Assembly: GCF_014489635.1 (NCBI RefSeq)
Contig: NZ_CP060828.1
Span: 7,253,501 to 7,317,500 of the forward strand
Length of the DNA stretch: 64,000 bases
Reading direction: 5' to 3'
Source: Streptomyces roseirectus
Lineage (GTDB): Bacteria > Actinomycetota > Actinomycetes > Streptomycetales > Streptomycetaceae
Shown: positions 1 through 10,639 of the stretch, piece by piece
How positions within the stretch are numbered: the stretch's first letter is position 1
Layout of the letters: the number at the start of each line of letters is the position of its first letter
The notes under the pieces: generated by a model
What the model saw: the letters and a program-made list of their open reading frames with translations, nothing else
The model's database searches: none
Told to the model about the DNA's origin: nothing
Made by a program: the position numbers and the translations under genes

Positions 1-1394
1 ACACGACCCCGAGCCCCCCGAACCCCCCACGCGGGCGCCTCCCCGGCCCCCGGCTCCACCACCGTCCGGTGAAACTCGTGCCCCCGCATCCGCGTCCCGA
101 CCCCGGCCAGCACACTCTCACTGACGGCGACGGCATCCCGGTACCCCAGCGTCAACCGCTCCGACATCCGCGCCGACGCGTCGATCACCCCACACATCGG
201 AACCCCGTCCAATTCCCGGCACAGATAAAGCAACCCCGCACACTCGGCCGCGACAGGCGCCCCCGCCTCCACCAACGCCACGACATCCTTCCGCAGCCCC
301 TCATTGGCGGACAACTCCGCCCCATAAACCTCCGGAAACCCACCCCCGACAACCAACCCAGCAGTCCCCTCCGGCAACCCCTCATCCCGCAACGGATCAA
401 ACGTCACGACCTCCGCCCCAGCAGCGGCAAGCAATTCAGCATGCTCGGCATAGGAAAAGGTGAACGCGGCCCCACCGGCAACAGCGACAACGGGCCGCGC
501 GCCCGGGGTTTTCGACAGAAGGCCCTCTTTCGCACCCTGCCCGACCAAATCCAGCCCGTCCGGCGCTTGAGGACGAGGCCCGTCCAGGGCCGAAGCGGGG
601 GTCTGGGGGCGGCAGCCCCCAGGGTCGGGATTGGGAAGGGGCGGCGGGGGCGAAACCCTCAGGGCCGCACCCGCATCCCACCCGTCACCCCCCACGTCCC
701 CGGCAGCCCGCGCCAACCCCATCAACGCCTCCAGATCACACCCCGCCTCCACCTGCGCCGCCATCGCCGCCACCGCCTCCACCGCCGCCCCCCGCCGCTC
801 GGCGACCGGCACCAACCCCAGATGCCGGGACGGCACGTCCACCTGCCCCACCCGCCGCAACACCCCCAGCACCGGCACCCCGGCGGACTCCAGCGCCTCC
901 CGCAACAACTCCTCGTGCCGGTCGGAGGCGACCTTGTTGAGAATCACACCCCCCACCCGAACCTCGGGATCCCAGGAGACGAACCCATGCACGAGCGCGG
1001 CCACGGACCGCGACTGCGAAGACGCGTCGACGACCAGCACGACCGGCGCCCGCAACAACTTCGCGACCTGCGCCGTGGACGCCAACTCCCCTTCCCCACC
1101 GGCCCCGTCGAACATCCCCATGACGCCCTCGACGACGGCGACGTCCGCCCCCCGGGCCCCGTGGAGGAACAGCGGAGCCACCAACTCCGGCCCACACAGA
1201 TACGCGTCGAGATTCCGCCCCACCCGCCCGGTGGCGAGCGAGTGATACCCGGGATCGATGTAGTCCGGCCCCACCTTGTGCGCGGACACGACAAGCCCCC
1301 GCGCGGCGAACGCGGCCATCAACCCCGTGGCAACCGTGGTCTTCCCGCTCCCGGAGGACGGCGCGGCGATGACCAGCCGAGGAACGGACCTCAC
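1..1394 (-). CDS. cobB: cobyrinate a,c-diamide synthase, 3' end off the window
   Basis: ATP-dependent amidation of the a and c side chains of (hydrogeno)cobyrinate, using glutamine. From a GTG at 1394 (overlapping the cobO stop as GTGA) one open frame of 464 codons runs to the left edge. The N-terminal P-loop ATPase domain has GSGKTT at residues 15-20 and a KVGPDYIDP motif. The C-terminal class I glutamine amidotransferase domain has the nucleophile motif ECAGL. The two domains are joined by an unusually long Pro-rich linker (about residues 245-300) encoded partly by a dispersed Streptomyces-type repeat. Codons in the C-terminal half use more T at position three than its neighbours do. It is the sixth gene of the riboswitch-led cobalamin operon. 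The identification is firm; only the C-terminus is unseen. Confidence 0.93.
   Translation of the reverse strand, partial: MRSVPRLVIAAPSSGSGKTTVATGLMAAFAARGLVVSAHKVGPDYIDPGYHSLATGRVGRNLDAYLCGPELVAPLFLHGARGADVAVVEGVMGMFDGAGGEGELASTAQVAKLLRAPVVLVVDASSQSRSVAALVHGFVSWDPEVRVGGVILNKVASDRHEELLREALESAGVPVLGVLRRVGQVDVPSRHLGLVPVAERRGAAVEAVAAMAAQVEAGCDLEALMGLARAAGDVGGDGWDAGAALRVSPPPPLPNPDPGGCRPQTPASALDGPRPQAPDGLDLVGQGAKEGLLSKTPGARPVVAVAGGAAFTFSYAEHAELLAAAGAEVVTFDPLRDEGLPEGTAGLVVGGGFPEVYGAELSANEGLRKDVVALVEAGAPVAAECAGLLYLCRELDGVPMCGVIDASARMSERLTLGYRDAVAVSESVLAGVGTRMRGHEFHRTVVEPGAGEAPAWGVRGARGR
547..623 (-). repeat. dispersed GC-rich repeat lying in frame inside cobB
   Basis: On the minus strand this reads GGGGGCTGCCGCCCCCAGAC, then a CCCGCTTCGG core, then CCTCAAGCGCCGGACGGGCT. 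This matches, from memory, a repeat seen between genes in many Streptomyces genomes. Here it is translated (about residues 257-282) as a Pro/Gly/Ala-rich linker between the ATPase and amidotransferase domains, without breaking the frame. Confidence 0.6.
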
Positions 1395-1990
1395 CACTCG
1401 ATCCCCCGCTGCCCCTTCTGCCCCGCGTCCATCGGATGCTTGACCTTGGACATGTCGGTGACGAGATCGGCGAGTTCCACCAGCTTCTCCGGCGCGTTAC
1501 GCCCGGTGATAACGACATGCTGGGTCCCGGGCCGATCCCGCAGCACGGAGACGACCTCATCGGTGTCGATCCACCCCCAGTGCATCGGATAGGCGAACTC
1601 GTCCAGCACGTAAAGCTTGTACGTCTCGGCGGCGAGATCCCGCTTGACCTGCTCCCACCCCTCCCGCGCCTTCTCCTCGTTGTCCATCTGGGCATCCCGC
1701 TGCACCCAGGACCACCCCTCACCCATCTTGTGCCAGTCGACCGAGCCCCCCTCCCCGGAAGCCCCCAGCACCCGAAGCGCGTTCTCCTCCCCGACCTTCC
1801 ACTTCGCCGACTTGACGAACTGGAACACCCCGATGGGCCACCCCTGATTCCAGGCCCGCAACGCGAGCCCGAAAGCGGCGGTCGACTTCCCCTTGCCGAT
1901 TCCCGTATGGACGACGACCAGTGGCCGATTCCTCCGCTGACGGGTCGTCAAACCGTCGTCCGGCACCACACTCGGCTGCCCCTGAGGCAT
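1391..1990 (-). CDS. cobO: cob(I)yrinic acid a,c-diamide adenosyltransferase
   Basis: 199 aa. Transfers the 5'-deoxyadenosyl group of ATP to Co(I) corrinoid (CobO/BtuR family). A short basic N-terminus precedes the P-loop-like GIGKGKSTAAFG at about residues 31-42. The family signatures FQFVKSAKW and YVLDEFAYPM (Walker B-like) are present. Length is normal for the family. It starts at ATG 1990, overlapping the upstream chelatase stop by one base (TAATG), and ends overlapping the GTG of cobB, so the three genes are probably translationally coupled. Confidence 0.95.
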   Translation of the reverse strand: MPQGQPSVVPDDGLTTRQRRNRPLVVVHTGIGKGKSTAAFGLALRAWNQGWPIGVFQFVKSAKWKVGEENALRVLGASGEGGSVDWHKMGEGWSWVQRDAQMDNEEKAREGWEQVKRDLAAETYKLYVLDEFAYPMHWGWIDTDEVVSVLRDRPGTQHVVITGRNAPEKLVELADLVTDMSKVKHPMDAGQKGQRGIEW

Positions 1991-3975
1991 TACGCGGCCC
2001 TCCTCTGAACGTCCTTGACCAGCCCGGCAATTGACTCCGCCCGCAATTCGTCGAGCGTGACGGCGGTCCCGCCCAACTCCCCCGCGAGCCGCCCCGCGAG
2101 CCCGAGCCGCACAGGACCCGACTCGCAGTCGACCACCACGGACGCCACCCCCTCGGCGGCGAACAGCCGAGCGGCCCGCCCGGCGAGCACCACCGGCTCG
2201 GGCCCCCCGGTCGCCCGCCCGTCCGTCACCACGACGACCAGCGCCCGCCGCGCCGGATCCCGCATCCGCTCCACCCGCAGCACGTCATGCGCCTTGAGCA
2301 GCCCGGCGGCCAGCGGCGTACGCCCCCCGGTCGGCAGCGACTCCAGCCGGGCGGCGGCGGCATCCACCGACGACGTGGGAGGCAGCGCGACCTCCGCCGA
2401 CGCCCCCCGGAACGTCACCAGCCCCACCTTGTCCCGCCGCTGATACGCGTCCAGCAGCAACGACAACACCGCCCCCTTCACCGCGCTCATCCGCTGCCGG
2501 GCCGCCATCGACCCCGACGCGTCGACGACGAACAGCACGAGGTTGGACTCACGCCCCTCCGTCACCGCCTGCCGCAGATCGTCCCGCCGCACCACGAGCC
2601 CACGCCCGACCCGCCCCCGAGCCCGCTGATGCGGCGCGGCGGCCTGCACGGTCGCCGCCAAGTGCAGCTTGGTCAACGCCCCTTGAGGACGCCGCGCCCC
2701 GGTCGTCCGCCCCTGCTCGGTCCGCGCCCGGGACCGCCGCCCGGCAGCCCCCTCGCCGACTCCCGGCACACTCAACACCTTCGCCCGGAACGGCTCGGCA
2801 GCCCGCACGGCCGACTGCTCGCCACCACCCCCGACAGGCTCCCCACCCTCCCCGGCCTCAGGCTGAGCAGCGGCACCACCACCATCCCCCTGCCCACCCT
2901 CGGGCGCCGGCTGCCCACCACCCCCACCGGGCCCGTCCGGATCCGGATCGTCCTCGGGCGACTCCCCGGAAAACTCCTCCAACGTCTCGTCGAGCTTGTC
3001 CTCATCAAGTCCCGGCGCGTCAAACGGATTACGCCGACGACGATGAGGCAACGCCAACAGCGCCGCCTGCCGCACATCCTCGGCCAACACCTCGGTCCGC
3101 CCCGCCCAAGCGGCCAACGCGGTAGCGGTCCTGGCCATCACGATGTCCGCCCGCATCCCGTCGACCTCGAACGCCGCACAGGTCGCCGCGATCTGCCGCA
3201 ACGCCCCGTCGCCCAGCCGCACCGACGGCAACAACTCCCGGGCCGCGACGATCCGTTGCCGCACGGCACGCTCCTCGTCGGCCCAACGCGCCGCGAACTC
3301 CGCCGGATTGTCGTCGTAGGCAAGCCGACGCCGCACGACCTCGACGCGCTGATCGGGCTCCCGGGAAGCGGCGACCTCGACGGTCAGCCCGAACCGGTCG
3401 AGCAACTGCGGCCGCAGTTCCCCCTCTTCGGGATTCATCGTCCCCACGAGCAGGAACCGAGCGGCATGCCGCACGGACACACCCTCACGCTCGACGTACG
3501 ACGCCCCCATGGCAGCGGCATCGAGCAGCAGGTCGACAAGATGGTCATGCAGCAGGTTGACCTCGTCGACGTACAGAATCCCGCGATGCGCATCGGCCAG
3601 CAGCCCAGGCTCGAAAGCCTTCACCCCCTCGGCGAGCGCCCGCTCGATATCCAGCGCCCCCACAAGCCGATCCTCGGACGCCCCGACAGGCAACTCAACC
3701 ATCCGAGCGGCCCGTTGAGCACCCCCGCCGACCTCATGCGGCCCATCAGGGCAAGCCGGATCAGGAGAGGCCGGATCACAGGAGAACCGACACCCCGCGA
3801 CCACCGACACCTCCGGCAACAACGCCGAAAGCGCCCGCACGGCAGTGCTCTTCGCGGTCCCCTTCTCGCCGCGCACGAGCACACCGCCCACAGCGGGCGA
3901 CACCGCGTTCAACAACAACGCGAGCCGCAGATCGTCCTGCCCCACAACTGCCGTGAACGGAAACGGAGTACTCAC
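1990..3975 (-). CDS. fused AAA+/VWA chelatase subunit (ChlI-ChlD type), cobaltochelatase partner
   Basis: 661 aa. Probable ATPase partner of CobN in inserting cobalt into the corrin ring; in actinomycetes this fused ChlI/ChlD-like protein replaces CobS and CobT (inference from family knowledge and position directly after cobN). An N-terminal AAA+ module has Walker A GEKGTAKS at residues 36-43 and an ILYVDEVNLL Walker B. A long acidic, Gly/Pro-rich linker follows (about residues 345-425), then a C-terminal von Willebrand A domain with the MIDAS motif DASGS at 485-489. I chose the GTG at 3975 because it overlaps the cobN stop (GTGA) and begins the conserved PFPFTAVVGQ sequence; the longer frame from 4056 would lie inside cobN. 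Confidence 0.9.
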   Translation of the reverse strand: MSTPFPFTAVVGQDDLRLALLLNAVSPAVGGVLVRGEKGTAKSTAVRALSALLPEVSVVAGCRFSCDPASPDPACPDGPHEVGGGAQRAARMVELPVGASEDRLVGALDIERALAEGVKAFEPGLLADAHRGILYVDEVNLLHDHLVDLLLDAAAMGASYVEREGVSVRHAARFLLVGTMNPEEGELRPQLLDRFGLTVEVAASREPDQRVEVVRRRLAYDDNPAEFAARWADEERAVRQRIVAARELLPSVRLGDGALRQIAATCAAFEVDGMRADIVMARTATALAAWAGRTEVLAEDVRQAALLALPHRRRRNPFDAPGLDEDKLDETLEEFSGESPEDDPDPDGPGGGGGQPAPEGGQGDGGGAAAQPEAGEGGEPVGGGGEQSAVRAAEPFRAKVLSVPGVGEGAAGRRSRARTEQGRTTGARRPQGALTKLHLAATVQAAAPHQRARGRVGRGLVVRRDDLRQAVTEGRESNLVLFVVDASGSMAARQRMSAVKGAVLSLLLDAYQRRDKVGLVTFRGASAEVALPPTSSVDAAAARLESLPTGGRTPLAAGLLKAHDVLRVERMRDPARRALVVVVTDGRATGGPEPVVLAGRAARLFAAEGVASVVVDCESGPVRLGLAGRLAGELGGTAVTLDELRAESIAGLVKDVQRRAA

Positions 3976-6900
3976 TGGTCGCCCTCCAAGTCGCCTTCCA
4001 GCTCCAGATACGTGGCACGCAGCCGCTCCAGCGTGTCCGCGTCGGGCTCCGCCCACAGCCCACGGTCGGCCGCCTCAAGCAGCCGCTCGGTGATCCCGCG
4101 CAGCGCCCACGGGTTGGACTTCTTCATGAAGTCCCGGTTCTCCGGGTCGAAGACGTACTCGGCCGACAGCTTCTCGTACATCCAGTCGTCGACCACGCCC
4201 GCCGTCGCGTCGTACCCGAACAGGTAGTCCACGGTCGCGGCCATCTCGAAAGCACCCTTGTACCCGTGCCGCCGCATCGCCGCCATCCAGCGCGGGTTGA
4301 CCACCCGGGCCCGGAACACGCGGTGCGTCTCCTCGCCGAGCGTGCGCGTCTTCACCTGGTCCGGCGTCGCCGAATCCCCCACGTACGCCTCGGGGTTGGC
4401 CCCGGTGAGGTGGCGGACCATGGCGACCATGCCGCCGTGGTACTGGAAGTAGTCGTCGGCGTCGACGAGGTCGTGCTCTCGCGTATCCACGTTCTTCGCC
4501 GCGACCGCGATCCGCTTGAACGCCGTCTCCATGTCCCCCCGAGCCGCGCGCCCGTCCAGCCCCCGCCCGTACGCGTAACCGCCCCACACCGCGTACACCT
4601 CGGCGAGATCCGCGTCCGAGCGCCAGTTGCGGGCGTCGATCAGCGGCAGCAACCCGGCGCCGTAAGCCCCCGGCTTGGAACCGAAGATACGGGCGGTGGC
4701 CCGGCGTCGGTCGCCGTGCTCGGCCGTGTCCTCGTCGACGTGCGCGCGCACGAAGTTCCCCGAGGCGGGCTCGTCCAGCTCGGCCACGGCACGCACCGCG
4801 TCGTCGAGGAGCCCCACGACGTGCGGGAACGCGTCCCGGAAGAAGCCGGAGATGCGGACGGTGACGTCGATGCGGGGCCGCCCCAGCTCCTCCAGCGAGA
4901 CGACCTCGAACCCGGTCACGCGGCGCGACGCGTCGTCCCACACCGGCCGGCACCCCAGCAGCGCGAGGATCTCGGCGATGTCGTCGCCCTGGGTCCGCAT
5001 CGCGGACGTCCCCCACACCGTCAGCCCCACGGACTTCGGGTACTCCCCGGTGTCCGCGAGGTACCGCTGCACGAGCGAGTCCGCGAGCGCTTGCCCGACC
5101 TCCCAACTCAGCCGCGAGGGAATGGCCTTGGGGTCGACGGAGTAGAAGTTCCGGCCGGTCGGCAGGACGTTGACGAGACCGCGCGTCGGCGACCCGGAGG
5201 GCCCGGCGGGCACGTAACCCCCGTCCAGCGCCCGCAGGATGTGCCCGATCTCGTCCGTCGTCCGGGCGAGCCGGGGCACGACCTCCTCGCAGGCGAACGT
5301 CAACACGGCCACGGCGTCCGGCAGTTCGGTACCGATCACCTCACGCACCAGAGCGGGCACGCCCGCCACGGACCAGCCCCGCTCCTCCATCCCGACGGCG
5401 ACCCGTCGGCACAGCTGCTCCAGCAGGTCGATCGCGTCGGCGGCGGTCCGCGCCGGCCCCTCCACCAGCTCGCTCAGCTCGACCGGCACCTTCACCGCGG
5501 CCCCCGGCTCGGCCAGCAACTCCTTCTCCACCAGCCCGAAATGGGCCGCGAAGGCGGACCGCAGCCCCGGCAGCGCGTTCGCTTGACCGCCCCACACCTG
5601 CGAGGCCCGCAGCACGGCGAGGACGAGGTTCACACGGGCCTCGTCGACCGGCCCGCCGCCGAGGATGTGCAGCCCGTCGCGGATCTGCACGTCCTTGATC
5701 TCGCAGAGGTAGCCGTCGATATGCATGACGAACTCGTCGAAGTCGTCGTCGTCCGGCTGCTCGTCCACATGCAGGTCGTGGTGCAGCTCGGCGGCCTTCA
5801 CGAGCGTCCAGATCTGCGCCCGCACGGCCGGTGCCTTCACCGGGTCGAGATCGCTCACGAGCGCGTACTCGTCGAGCAGTTGCTCCAGCTTCGCGAGGTC
5901 CCCGTAGGTGTCCGCGCGCGCCATCGGCGGCACCAGGTGGTCCACCACGGTCGCGTGCCCGCGCCGCTTCGCCTGCGTCCCCTCGCCGGGGTCGTTGACG
6001 ATGAACGGGTAGATCAGCGGCAGTTCACCCAGCACGGCGTCCGGCGCACAACCCCCGCTCAGACCAAGGCCCTTGCCCGGCAGCCACTCCATCGTGCCGT
6101 GCTTGCCCATGTGGACGATCGCGTCGGCGCCGAACGAGTTGTCCAGCCAGCGGTACGCGGCCATGTAGTGGTGCGATGGCGGCATGTCCGGGTCGTGGTA
6201 GATCGCGATGGGGTTCTCCCCGAACCCGCGCGGCGGCTGGATCATCACGACGACGTTCCCGAACTGGAGGGAGGCGAGAACGATGTCGTCCCCGTCGACG
6301 TACAGCGACCCCGGCGGCTCGCCCCACGCCTCGGTCATCGCGTCCCGCAACTCCGGGTCCAGCTTGTCGAACCACGCCTGGTAGTCGGCCAGCGGCACCC
6401 GCGCGGGCGCCGACGCCAACTGCTCCTCGGTCAGCCACTCGACGTCGTGCCCGCCCGCCTCGATGAGCCGGTGGATCAACTCGTCGCCCTCGGACGGGTA
6501 TCCGCTCACCCCGTACCCGGCGTCCCGCAGCGCGTCCAGCACCCGCACCGCCGACGCGGGCGTGTCCAGGCCGACCGCGTTGCCGACCCGGGAGTGCTTC
6601 GTCGGGTAGGCGGTGAACACCAGCGCGACGCGCTTCTCCGCGTTCGGCTTGTGCCTCAACCGCGCGTGCCTGACGGCGATTCCGGCGACCCGCCCGGCCC
6701 GCTCGGGGTCGGCGACGTACACGGGGACGTCGTCCGGGCCCTGCTCCTTGAAGGAGAACGGGACGGTGATGAGCCGCCCGTCGAACTCGGGGATCGCGAC
6801 CTGCATCGCCGCGTCCATGGGGGAGAGCGCGGCGTCGCTGGCGTCCCACGTCTCCCGCGACGACGTCAGGCAAAGCCCTTGCAGCACAGGGACGTCGAGG

Positions 6901-7622
6901 TCGGCGAGCGCGCCGATGTCCCACGCCTCCTCGTCGCCGCCGGCCGACGCCTCCGAGGCGTGCGTGCCGCCCGCCGCGAGGACCGTCGCCACCAACGCGT
7001 CGGCCCCGCCCAGGAGTTCGTAGAGCCCGGCGTCCGCGCCGCGCAGCGAACCGCAGTACACGGGAAGGGCGTTGGCGCCGCGCGCCTCGATCGCGTCGCA
7101 CAGCGTGTCGACGAAGCCGGTGTTGCCGCTCAGCTCGTGGGCCCGGTAGAAGAGCACGCCGACGGTCGGCCGGCCCTCCCGCACCTCGTAGGACCCGTGA
7201 ACCCCGAACTCCGGCATCTTCTGCGGCTCTTCGAAGCCCTCACCGGTCAGCAGCACGGTGTCGGACAGGAACCGGGCCAGCTCGACGAGGTTCGCGGGCC
7301 CGCCCTCGACGAGGTAGCGCAGCGCCTCCGCCACGACCCCGGCGGGCACCGACGACTCGGCCATCAGCTCCGCGTCCGGCACGGCCTCGCCGCCCAGCAA
7401 CACGGTGGGAATCCCCGCCGACTTGAGCGCCGCGAGCCCGTCCTCCCACGCCCGCTTGCCGCCGAGGAGGCGGACGACGGCGATGTCGGCGCCCTCGATC
7501 AGCGCCGGCAGCTCCTCGGCAACGTCCACGCGTGTCGGGTTACCGATCCGGTACGGGGCGCCGCAGGCGCGGGCCGCCAGCAGGTCCGTGTCGGCGGTCG
7601 ACAACAACAACACTGTGCTCAT
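3972..7622 (-). CDS. cobN: aerobic cobaltochelatase large subunit
   Basis: 1216 aa, the usual size for CobN. It binds hydrogenobyrinic acid a,c-diamide and cobalt and, with its ATPase partner, inserts the metal. It shows the CobN/BchH-type central blocks [15 protein letters not shown] and [17 protein letters not shown] and the C-terminal [16 protein letters not shown] region. The start at ATG 7622 overlaps the cobQ stop as ATGA, and the end overlaps the chelatase GTG. The minus frame is open throughout; the 1516-codon plus-strand frame at 4266-8816 is its GC shadow. Confidence 0.96.
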   Translation of the reverse strand: MSTVLLLSTADTDLLAARACGAPYRIGNPTRVDVAEELPALIEGADIAVVRLLGGKRAWEDGLAALKSAGIPTVLLGGEAVPDAELMAESSVPAGVVAEALRYLVEGGPANLVELARFLSDTVLLTGEGFEEPQKMPEFGVHGSYEVREGRPTVGVLFYRAHELSGNTGFVDTLCDAIEARGANALPVYCGSLRGADAGLYELLGGADALVATVLAAGGTHASEASAGGDEEAWDIGALADLDVPVLQGLCLTSSRETWDASDAALSPMDAAMQVAIPEFDGRLITVPFSFKEQGPDDVPVYVADPERAGRVAGIAVRHARLRHKPNAEKRVALVFTAYPTKHSRVGNAVGLDTPASAVRVLDALRDAGYGVSGYPSEGDELIHRLIEAGGHDVEWLTEEQLASAPARVPLADYQAWFDKLDPELRDAMTEAWGEPPGSLYVDGDDIVLASLQFGNVVVMIQPPRGFGENPIAIYHDPDMPPSHHYMAAYRWLDNSFGADAIVHMGKHGTMEWLPGKGLGLSGGCAPDAVLGELPLIYPFIVNDPGEGTQAKRRGHATVVDHLVPPMARADTYGDLAKLEQLLDEYALVSDLDPVKAPAVRAQIWTLVKAAELHHDLHVDEQPDDDDFDEFVMHIDGYLCEIKDVQIRDGLHILGGGPVDEARVNLVLAVLRASQVWGGQANALPGLRSAFAAHFGLVEKELLAEPGAAVKVPVELSELVEGPARTAADAIDLLEQLCRRVAVGMEERGWSVAGVPALVREVIGTELPDAVAVLTFACEEVVPRLARTTDEIGHILRALDGGYVPAGPSGSPTRGLVNVLPTGRNFYSVDPKAIPSRLSWEVGQALADSLVQRYLADTGEYPKSVGLTVWGTSAMRTQGDDIAEILALLGCRPVWDDASRRVTGFEVVSLEELGRPRIDVTVRISGFFRDAFPHVVGLLDDAVRAVAELDEPASGNFVRAHVDEDTAEHGDRRRATARIFGSKPGAYGAGLLPLIDARNWRSDADLAEVYAVWGGYAYGRGLDGRAARGDMETAFKRIAVAAKNVDTREHDLVDADDYFQYHGGMVAMVRHLTGANPEAYVGDSATPDQVKTRTLGEETHRVFRARVVNPRWMAAMRRHGYKGAFEMAATVDYLFGYDATAGVVDDWMYEKLSAEYVFDPENRDFMKKSNPWALRGITERLLEAADRGLWAEPDADTLERLRATYLELEGDLEGDQ

Positions 7623-9127
7623 GCGGGCGCTCCTGGGGGGATGAAGGGCAGTCCTTGCGGTGCTCCGGACTCGATGAGCCGCCAGAGCGCGTCGGTGTCC
7701 GCGTGCTGTTCGATCAGGTCGCCGAGCAGATCGAGCTGTCGCTCGCGCAGGTCGGCGAAGGAGGTGTCGGCGGCGGGCACGAAGCGGCGGCCCGCGGTGG
7801 CCGCCACCTCCCGCAGAAAGGCCCGCCGGAAGCCGTCCGACTCCAGCGAACCGTGCCAGTGCGTACCCCAGACGGCGCCGACCCGGCAGCCGTCCAGGAA
7901 GGGTTCACCACCGTCGACGGAGGCGACCCCGTGGTGGATCTCGTACCCCTCGACCCGCTCGCCCAGGGCCTCGCCCACCGGCCGGGTCAGGGTCTTCTCG
8001 CGGGCGAACCGCACCCGCACGGGCAGCAGTCCGAGCCCGTCGACGACTCCGGCGCGCGACTCGACGTCGTCCTCGATCCGCTCGCCGAGCAGCTGGAAAC
8101 CGCCGCAGATCCCCAGCACCGGCCGCCCCGCGGCGGCCCGGCGCGCCAGCTCGGTCGCCAGCCCCCGCTCCCGCAGCCACTCAAGTGCCTTCACCGTCCC
8201 GCGCGTTCCGGGGACGACGACCAGGTCCGCGTCGGCGAGTTCTTCCGGCCGGTCCACGAACCGCACGACGACGCCGGGTTCGGCGGCGAGCGCGTCGACG
8301 TCCGTGAAGTTCGACATCAGCGGCACCGCGCAGACGGCGACCCGCAGCACGTCCTCGCCGACCGGCGGCGCGAGCGACGACTCGCGGACGGCGCCCCGCA
8401 GGGACACCGCCATGCCGTCCTCCTCGTCGATCCCGAGGCCCGCGCGGAACGGCAGCACCCCGTACGACGACCGTCCGGTCAGCCCGCGCAGCATCTCCAA
8501 CCCCGGTTCCAGCAGCGACACATCGCCCCGGAACTTGTTCACCAGGAACCCCGCGACCAGCGCCTGGTCCTCCGGCGCCAGCAGCGCGACCGTCCCGAAG
8601 AACGAGGCGAAGACCCCACCCCGGTCGATGTCGCCCACCACCAGCACCGGCAGCCCCGCGTTGCGGGCGATGCCCATGTTGACGATGTCGGTCCGCCGCA
8701 GGTTGATCTCCGCCGGCGACCCCGCACCCTCGCAGATGACGGCGTCATGCGTGGCCCGCAGCTCGGCCAGGCACTCCAGCACGGTCCCGAGCAACTGCTC
8801 CTGCCGCCCCCCGTGATACCGGCGCGCGTCCATCTCGCCGACGGGCTTCCCCATCAGCACGACCTGACTGCTCCGCTCCCCGCCGGGCTTCAGCAGCACG
8901 GGGTTCATCAGCGCCGACGGCTCGATCCGGCACGCCTGCGCCTGCATGGCCTGCGCCCGCCCGATCTCCGCCCCCTCCCGCGTCACGAAGGAGTTCAGCG
9001 ACATGTTCTGCGCCTTGAACGGCGCGACCTTCACCCCCTGCCGCACCAGCCACCGGCAGATCCCCGCCGTGACGACACTCTTCCCGGCGTCCGAGGTGGT
9101 CCCGGCGACCAGCAGTCCGCCACTCAT
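7619..9127 (-). CDS. cobQ: cobyric acid synthase
   Basis: 502 aa. Amidates side chains b, d, e and g of adenosylcobyrinic acid a,c-diamide in four ATP- and glutamine-dependent steps. The N-terminal dethiobiotin-synthetase-like domain begins [14 protein letters not shown] (P-loop variant) and has the family motif [11 protein letters not shown]. The C-terminal class I amidotransferase-like domain carries VLGICGGFQ with the nucleophilic Cys near residue 345. The start ATG at 9127 overlaps the cbiB stop by four bases. Confidence 0.96.
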   Translation of the reverse strand: MSGGLLVAGTTSDAGKSVVTAGICRWLVRQGVKVAPFKAQNMSLNSFVTREGAEIGRAQAMQAQACRIEPSALMNPVLLKPGGERSSQVVLMGKPVGEMDARRYHGGRQEQLLGTVLECLAELRATHDAVICEGAGSPAEINLRRTDIVNMGIARNAGLPVLVVGDIDRGGVFASFFGTVALLAPEDQALVAGFLVNKFRGDVSLLEPGLEMLRGLTGRSSYGVLPFRAGLGIDEEDGMAVSLRGAVRESSLAPPVGEDVLRVAVCAVPLMSNFTDVDALAAEPGVVVRFVDRPEELADADLVVVPGTRGTVKALEWLRERGLATELARRAAAGRPVLGICGGFQLLGERIEDDVESRAGVVDGLGLLPVRVRFAREKTLTRPVGEALGERVEGYEIHHGVASVDGGEPFLDGCRVGAVWGTHWHGSLESDGFRRAFLREVAATAGRRFVPAADTSFADLRERQLDLLGDLIEQHADTDALWRLIESGAPQGLPFIPPGAPA

Positions 9128-10296
9128 ACGTCACCCCCCTTGTCGAAGAACCGCGCACCCATCCCGCGCCACAAGCCCACAACAGGCGCCACCCCGACAC
9201 CGTTCCGCGCGGCACCCGAAGCGAGGCCCGCGCGGGCTGTCCCGGCCGGGGCAGCACCCGCCACCAGGGCCGCGCACACCGCACGTGCCGCCGTGCCCGA
9301 GCCCCGCCGCGGGCTCCCAGCCGATGAGGCCCCAGCCGCCCCTCGCCCCGAACCCCCGCTCAACGCCGCCCCGGCCACCATCCGCCCGGCGACCGTCGCC
9401 CCCAGCGCCAGCCAGCTCACCCGGCGGGACAGCCGCACCGCCCGCTCGATGTCCGGCACGCCGACGGCCCGCCCGTCCCCGTTCAGCACGGGCCGGTGCT
9501 CCACCCGCCCCGCGTACGACAGCGTGCCGCCCATCCGCACCCCGAGCGCCCCGGCGAACGACGCCTCCACGGGCCCGGCGTTGGGGCTCGGATGCTTCCC
9601 GGCGTCCGCCCGCCACGCCCGTACGGCCCCCCGGGGATCGTCCCCGGCGGCACAGGCCAGCACGGCCGTCAGCCGCGCCCCCGGCCACCCGGCGACGTCG
9701 TCGAGACGCGCGGACGCCCACCCGAACCGCCGCAGGCGGGGCGACTTGTGCCCGACCATCGCGTCGAGCGTGTTGACGGCCCGGAACCCGAGCAGCCCCG
9801 GCACTCCGCCGACGGCCCCCCACACCAGCGCGCCCACGACCGCGTCGGACGTGTTCTCGGCGACCGACTCCACGACGGCCCGCGCGATCCCGTCCGCGTC
9901 CAGCGCCTGCGGGTCGCGCCCGCACAGGTGCGGCAGCCGGGCCCGCGCCGCCTCGACGTCCCCGGCCTCCAGCGCCCGCCCGATGTGCCGGGCCTCGCGC
10001 GCCAGCGAGGTGCCGCCGACGACCGCCCAGGTGGCGGCGCCGGTCAGGGCGAGGGAAGCGGCGGGGGAGCGGCGTACGGCAGCGGAGGCCGCCGCGCCGA
10101 GCAGGACCGCGCCGCCCGCGCAGACGGCCGTGTGCAGCGCACCCCACCCCCGGTGGTCGCGCCACAGCGCCTTCTCCACAGCGCCCGCGGCACGCCCGAA
10201 CGCGGCGACCGGATGCCCCCGGCGGGGATCGCCGAGCACCAGGTCACCGAGGAGTCCGGCGGCGGCGCCGTACGCGTAGAGGCGATCGGCACCCAT
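9124..10296 (-). CDS. cbiB: adenosylcobinamide-phosphate synthase (cobalamin biosynthesis membrane protein)
   Basis: 390 aa. Joins aminopropanol (phosphate) to adenosylcobyric acid; an integral membrane protein of the CobD/CbiB family. Visible family motifs are GDPRRGHPV near the N-terminus, [18 protein letters not shown] in the middle, and [19 protein letters not shown], with several hydrophobic segments. The last roughly 65 residues are a low-complexity Gly/Ala/Arg extension not expected in the core family. It is the first gene of the operon, directly downstream of the cobalamin riboswitch. Its own ribosome-binding site is poor, whereas a 19-codon frame ending four bases upstream has a good one. 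Confidence 0.93.
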   Translation of the reverse strand: MGADRLYAYGAAAGLLGDLVLGDPRRGHPVAAFGRAAGAVEKALWRDHRGWGALHTAVCAGGAVLLGAAASAAVRRSPAASLALTGAATWAVVGGTSLAREARHIGRALEAGDVEAARARLPHLCGRDPQALDADGIARAVVESVAENTSDAVVGALVWGAVGGVPGLLGFRAVNTLDAMVGHKSPRLRRFGWASARLDDVAGWPGARLTAVLACAAGDDPRGAVRAWRADAGKHPSPNAGPVEASFAGALGVRMGGTLSYAGRVEHRPVLNGDGRAVGVPDIERAVRLSRRVSWLALGATVAGRMVAGAALSGGSGRGAAGASSAGSPRRGSGTAARAVCAALVAGAAPAGTARAGLASGAARNGVGVAPVVGLWRGMGARFFDKGGDV

Positions 10297-10300
10297 CGGC

Positions 10301-10360
10301 TCAGCCGGCCGCGGGGGCGGGCAGCGGTCGGGGGCGGTACCTCAAACGGCGGCCGAGCAT
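10301..10360 (-). CDS. possible 19-aa leader peptide between riboswitch and cbiB
   Basis: ATG at 10360, stop TGA four bases before the cbiB ATG. The product would be Arg/Pro-rich (MLGRRLRYRPRPLPAPAAG). It has a Shine-Dalgarno-like GAGGA nine bases before the ATG, placed just after the riboswitch, while cbiB lacks a clear one, so translation of cbiB could depend on re-initiation. It is too short for codon statistics to decide and may not be translated. Confidence 0.3.
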   Translation of the reverse strand: MLGRRLRYRPRPLPAPAAG

Positions 10361-10374
10361 CGCGTTATGTCCTC

Positions 10375-10530
10375 ACTCAGGGTGTCCACGCCCTGGTTCG
10401 ACGAGACCGGCGGTGGGAGTTCCTGGCTCCCGGGGATGACTACCCCGGTCACAGTGGCGGGACCGCGCCGGATTCGCACCGGTCTTCCTCCCTGGCCGCC
10501 GTACATGGCCCCGGCAGTCCACCACGCCCC
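10375..10530 (-). promoter_or_regulatory. cobalamin (B12) riboswitch
   Basis: Read on the minus strand, the leader contains the classic conserved blocks: CCGGTGCGAATCCGG (about 10486-10472), then GGTCCCGCCACTGTGACCG, and after a variable hairpin the B12-box core AGCCAGGAACTCC (10429-10417). A small hairpin CAGGG-N8-CCCTG and a GTGAGGAC ribosome-binding site follow. It sits 80 nt before cbiB, first gene of the operon, so adenosylcobalamin should shut down cbiB-cobQ-cobN and the genes after them. The exact 5' end is not defined. Confidence 0.92.
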
Positions 10531-10588
10531 TCAAACAGCCGTCAACTCACCGTTGACCTGCGAGAGCGGAGTGTGCAGAACCCCACAT

Positions 10589-10622
10589 GAAACCCCGCAC
10601 GGCATACACCGTGCGGGGTTTG
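10589..10622 (-). terminator. terminator of the pit operon
   Basis: Inverted repeat AAACCCCGCACGG / CCGTGCGGGGTTT with a short loop, 18 bases past the stop of the small membrane protein gene. It separates the pit operon from the riboswitch leader downstream. Confidence 0.85.
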
Positions 10623-10639
10623 GGAAGGCGCCGTGCGGC

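Noticed and set aside
4266..8816. 1516-codon plus-strand frame opposite cobN and cobQ
   Set aside because: It is an Arg/Pro/His-rich shadow of two well-recognised genes on the other strand, a usual effect in GC-rich DNA.
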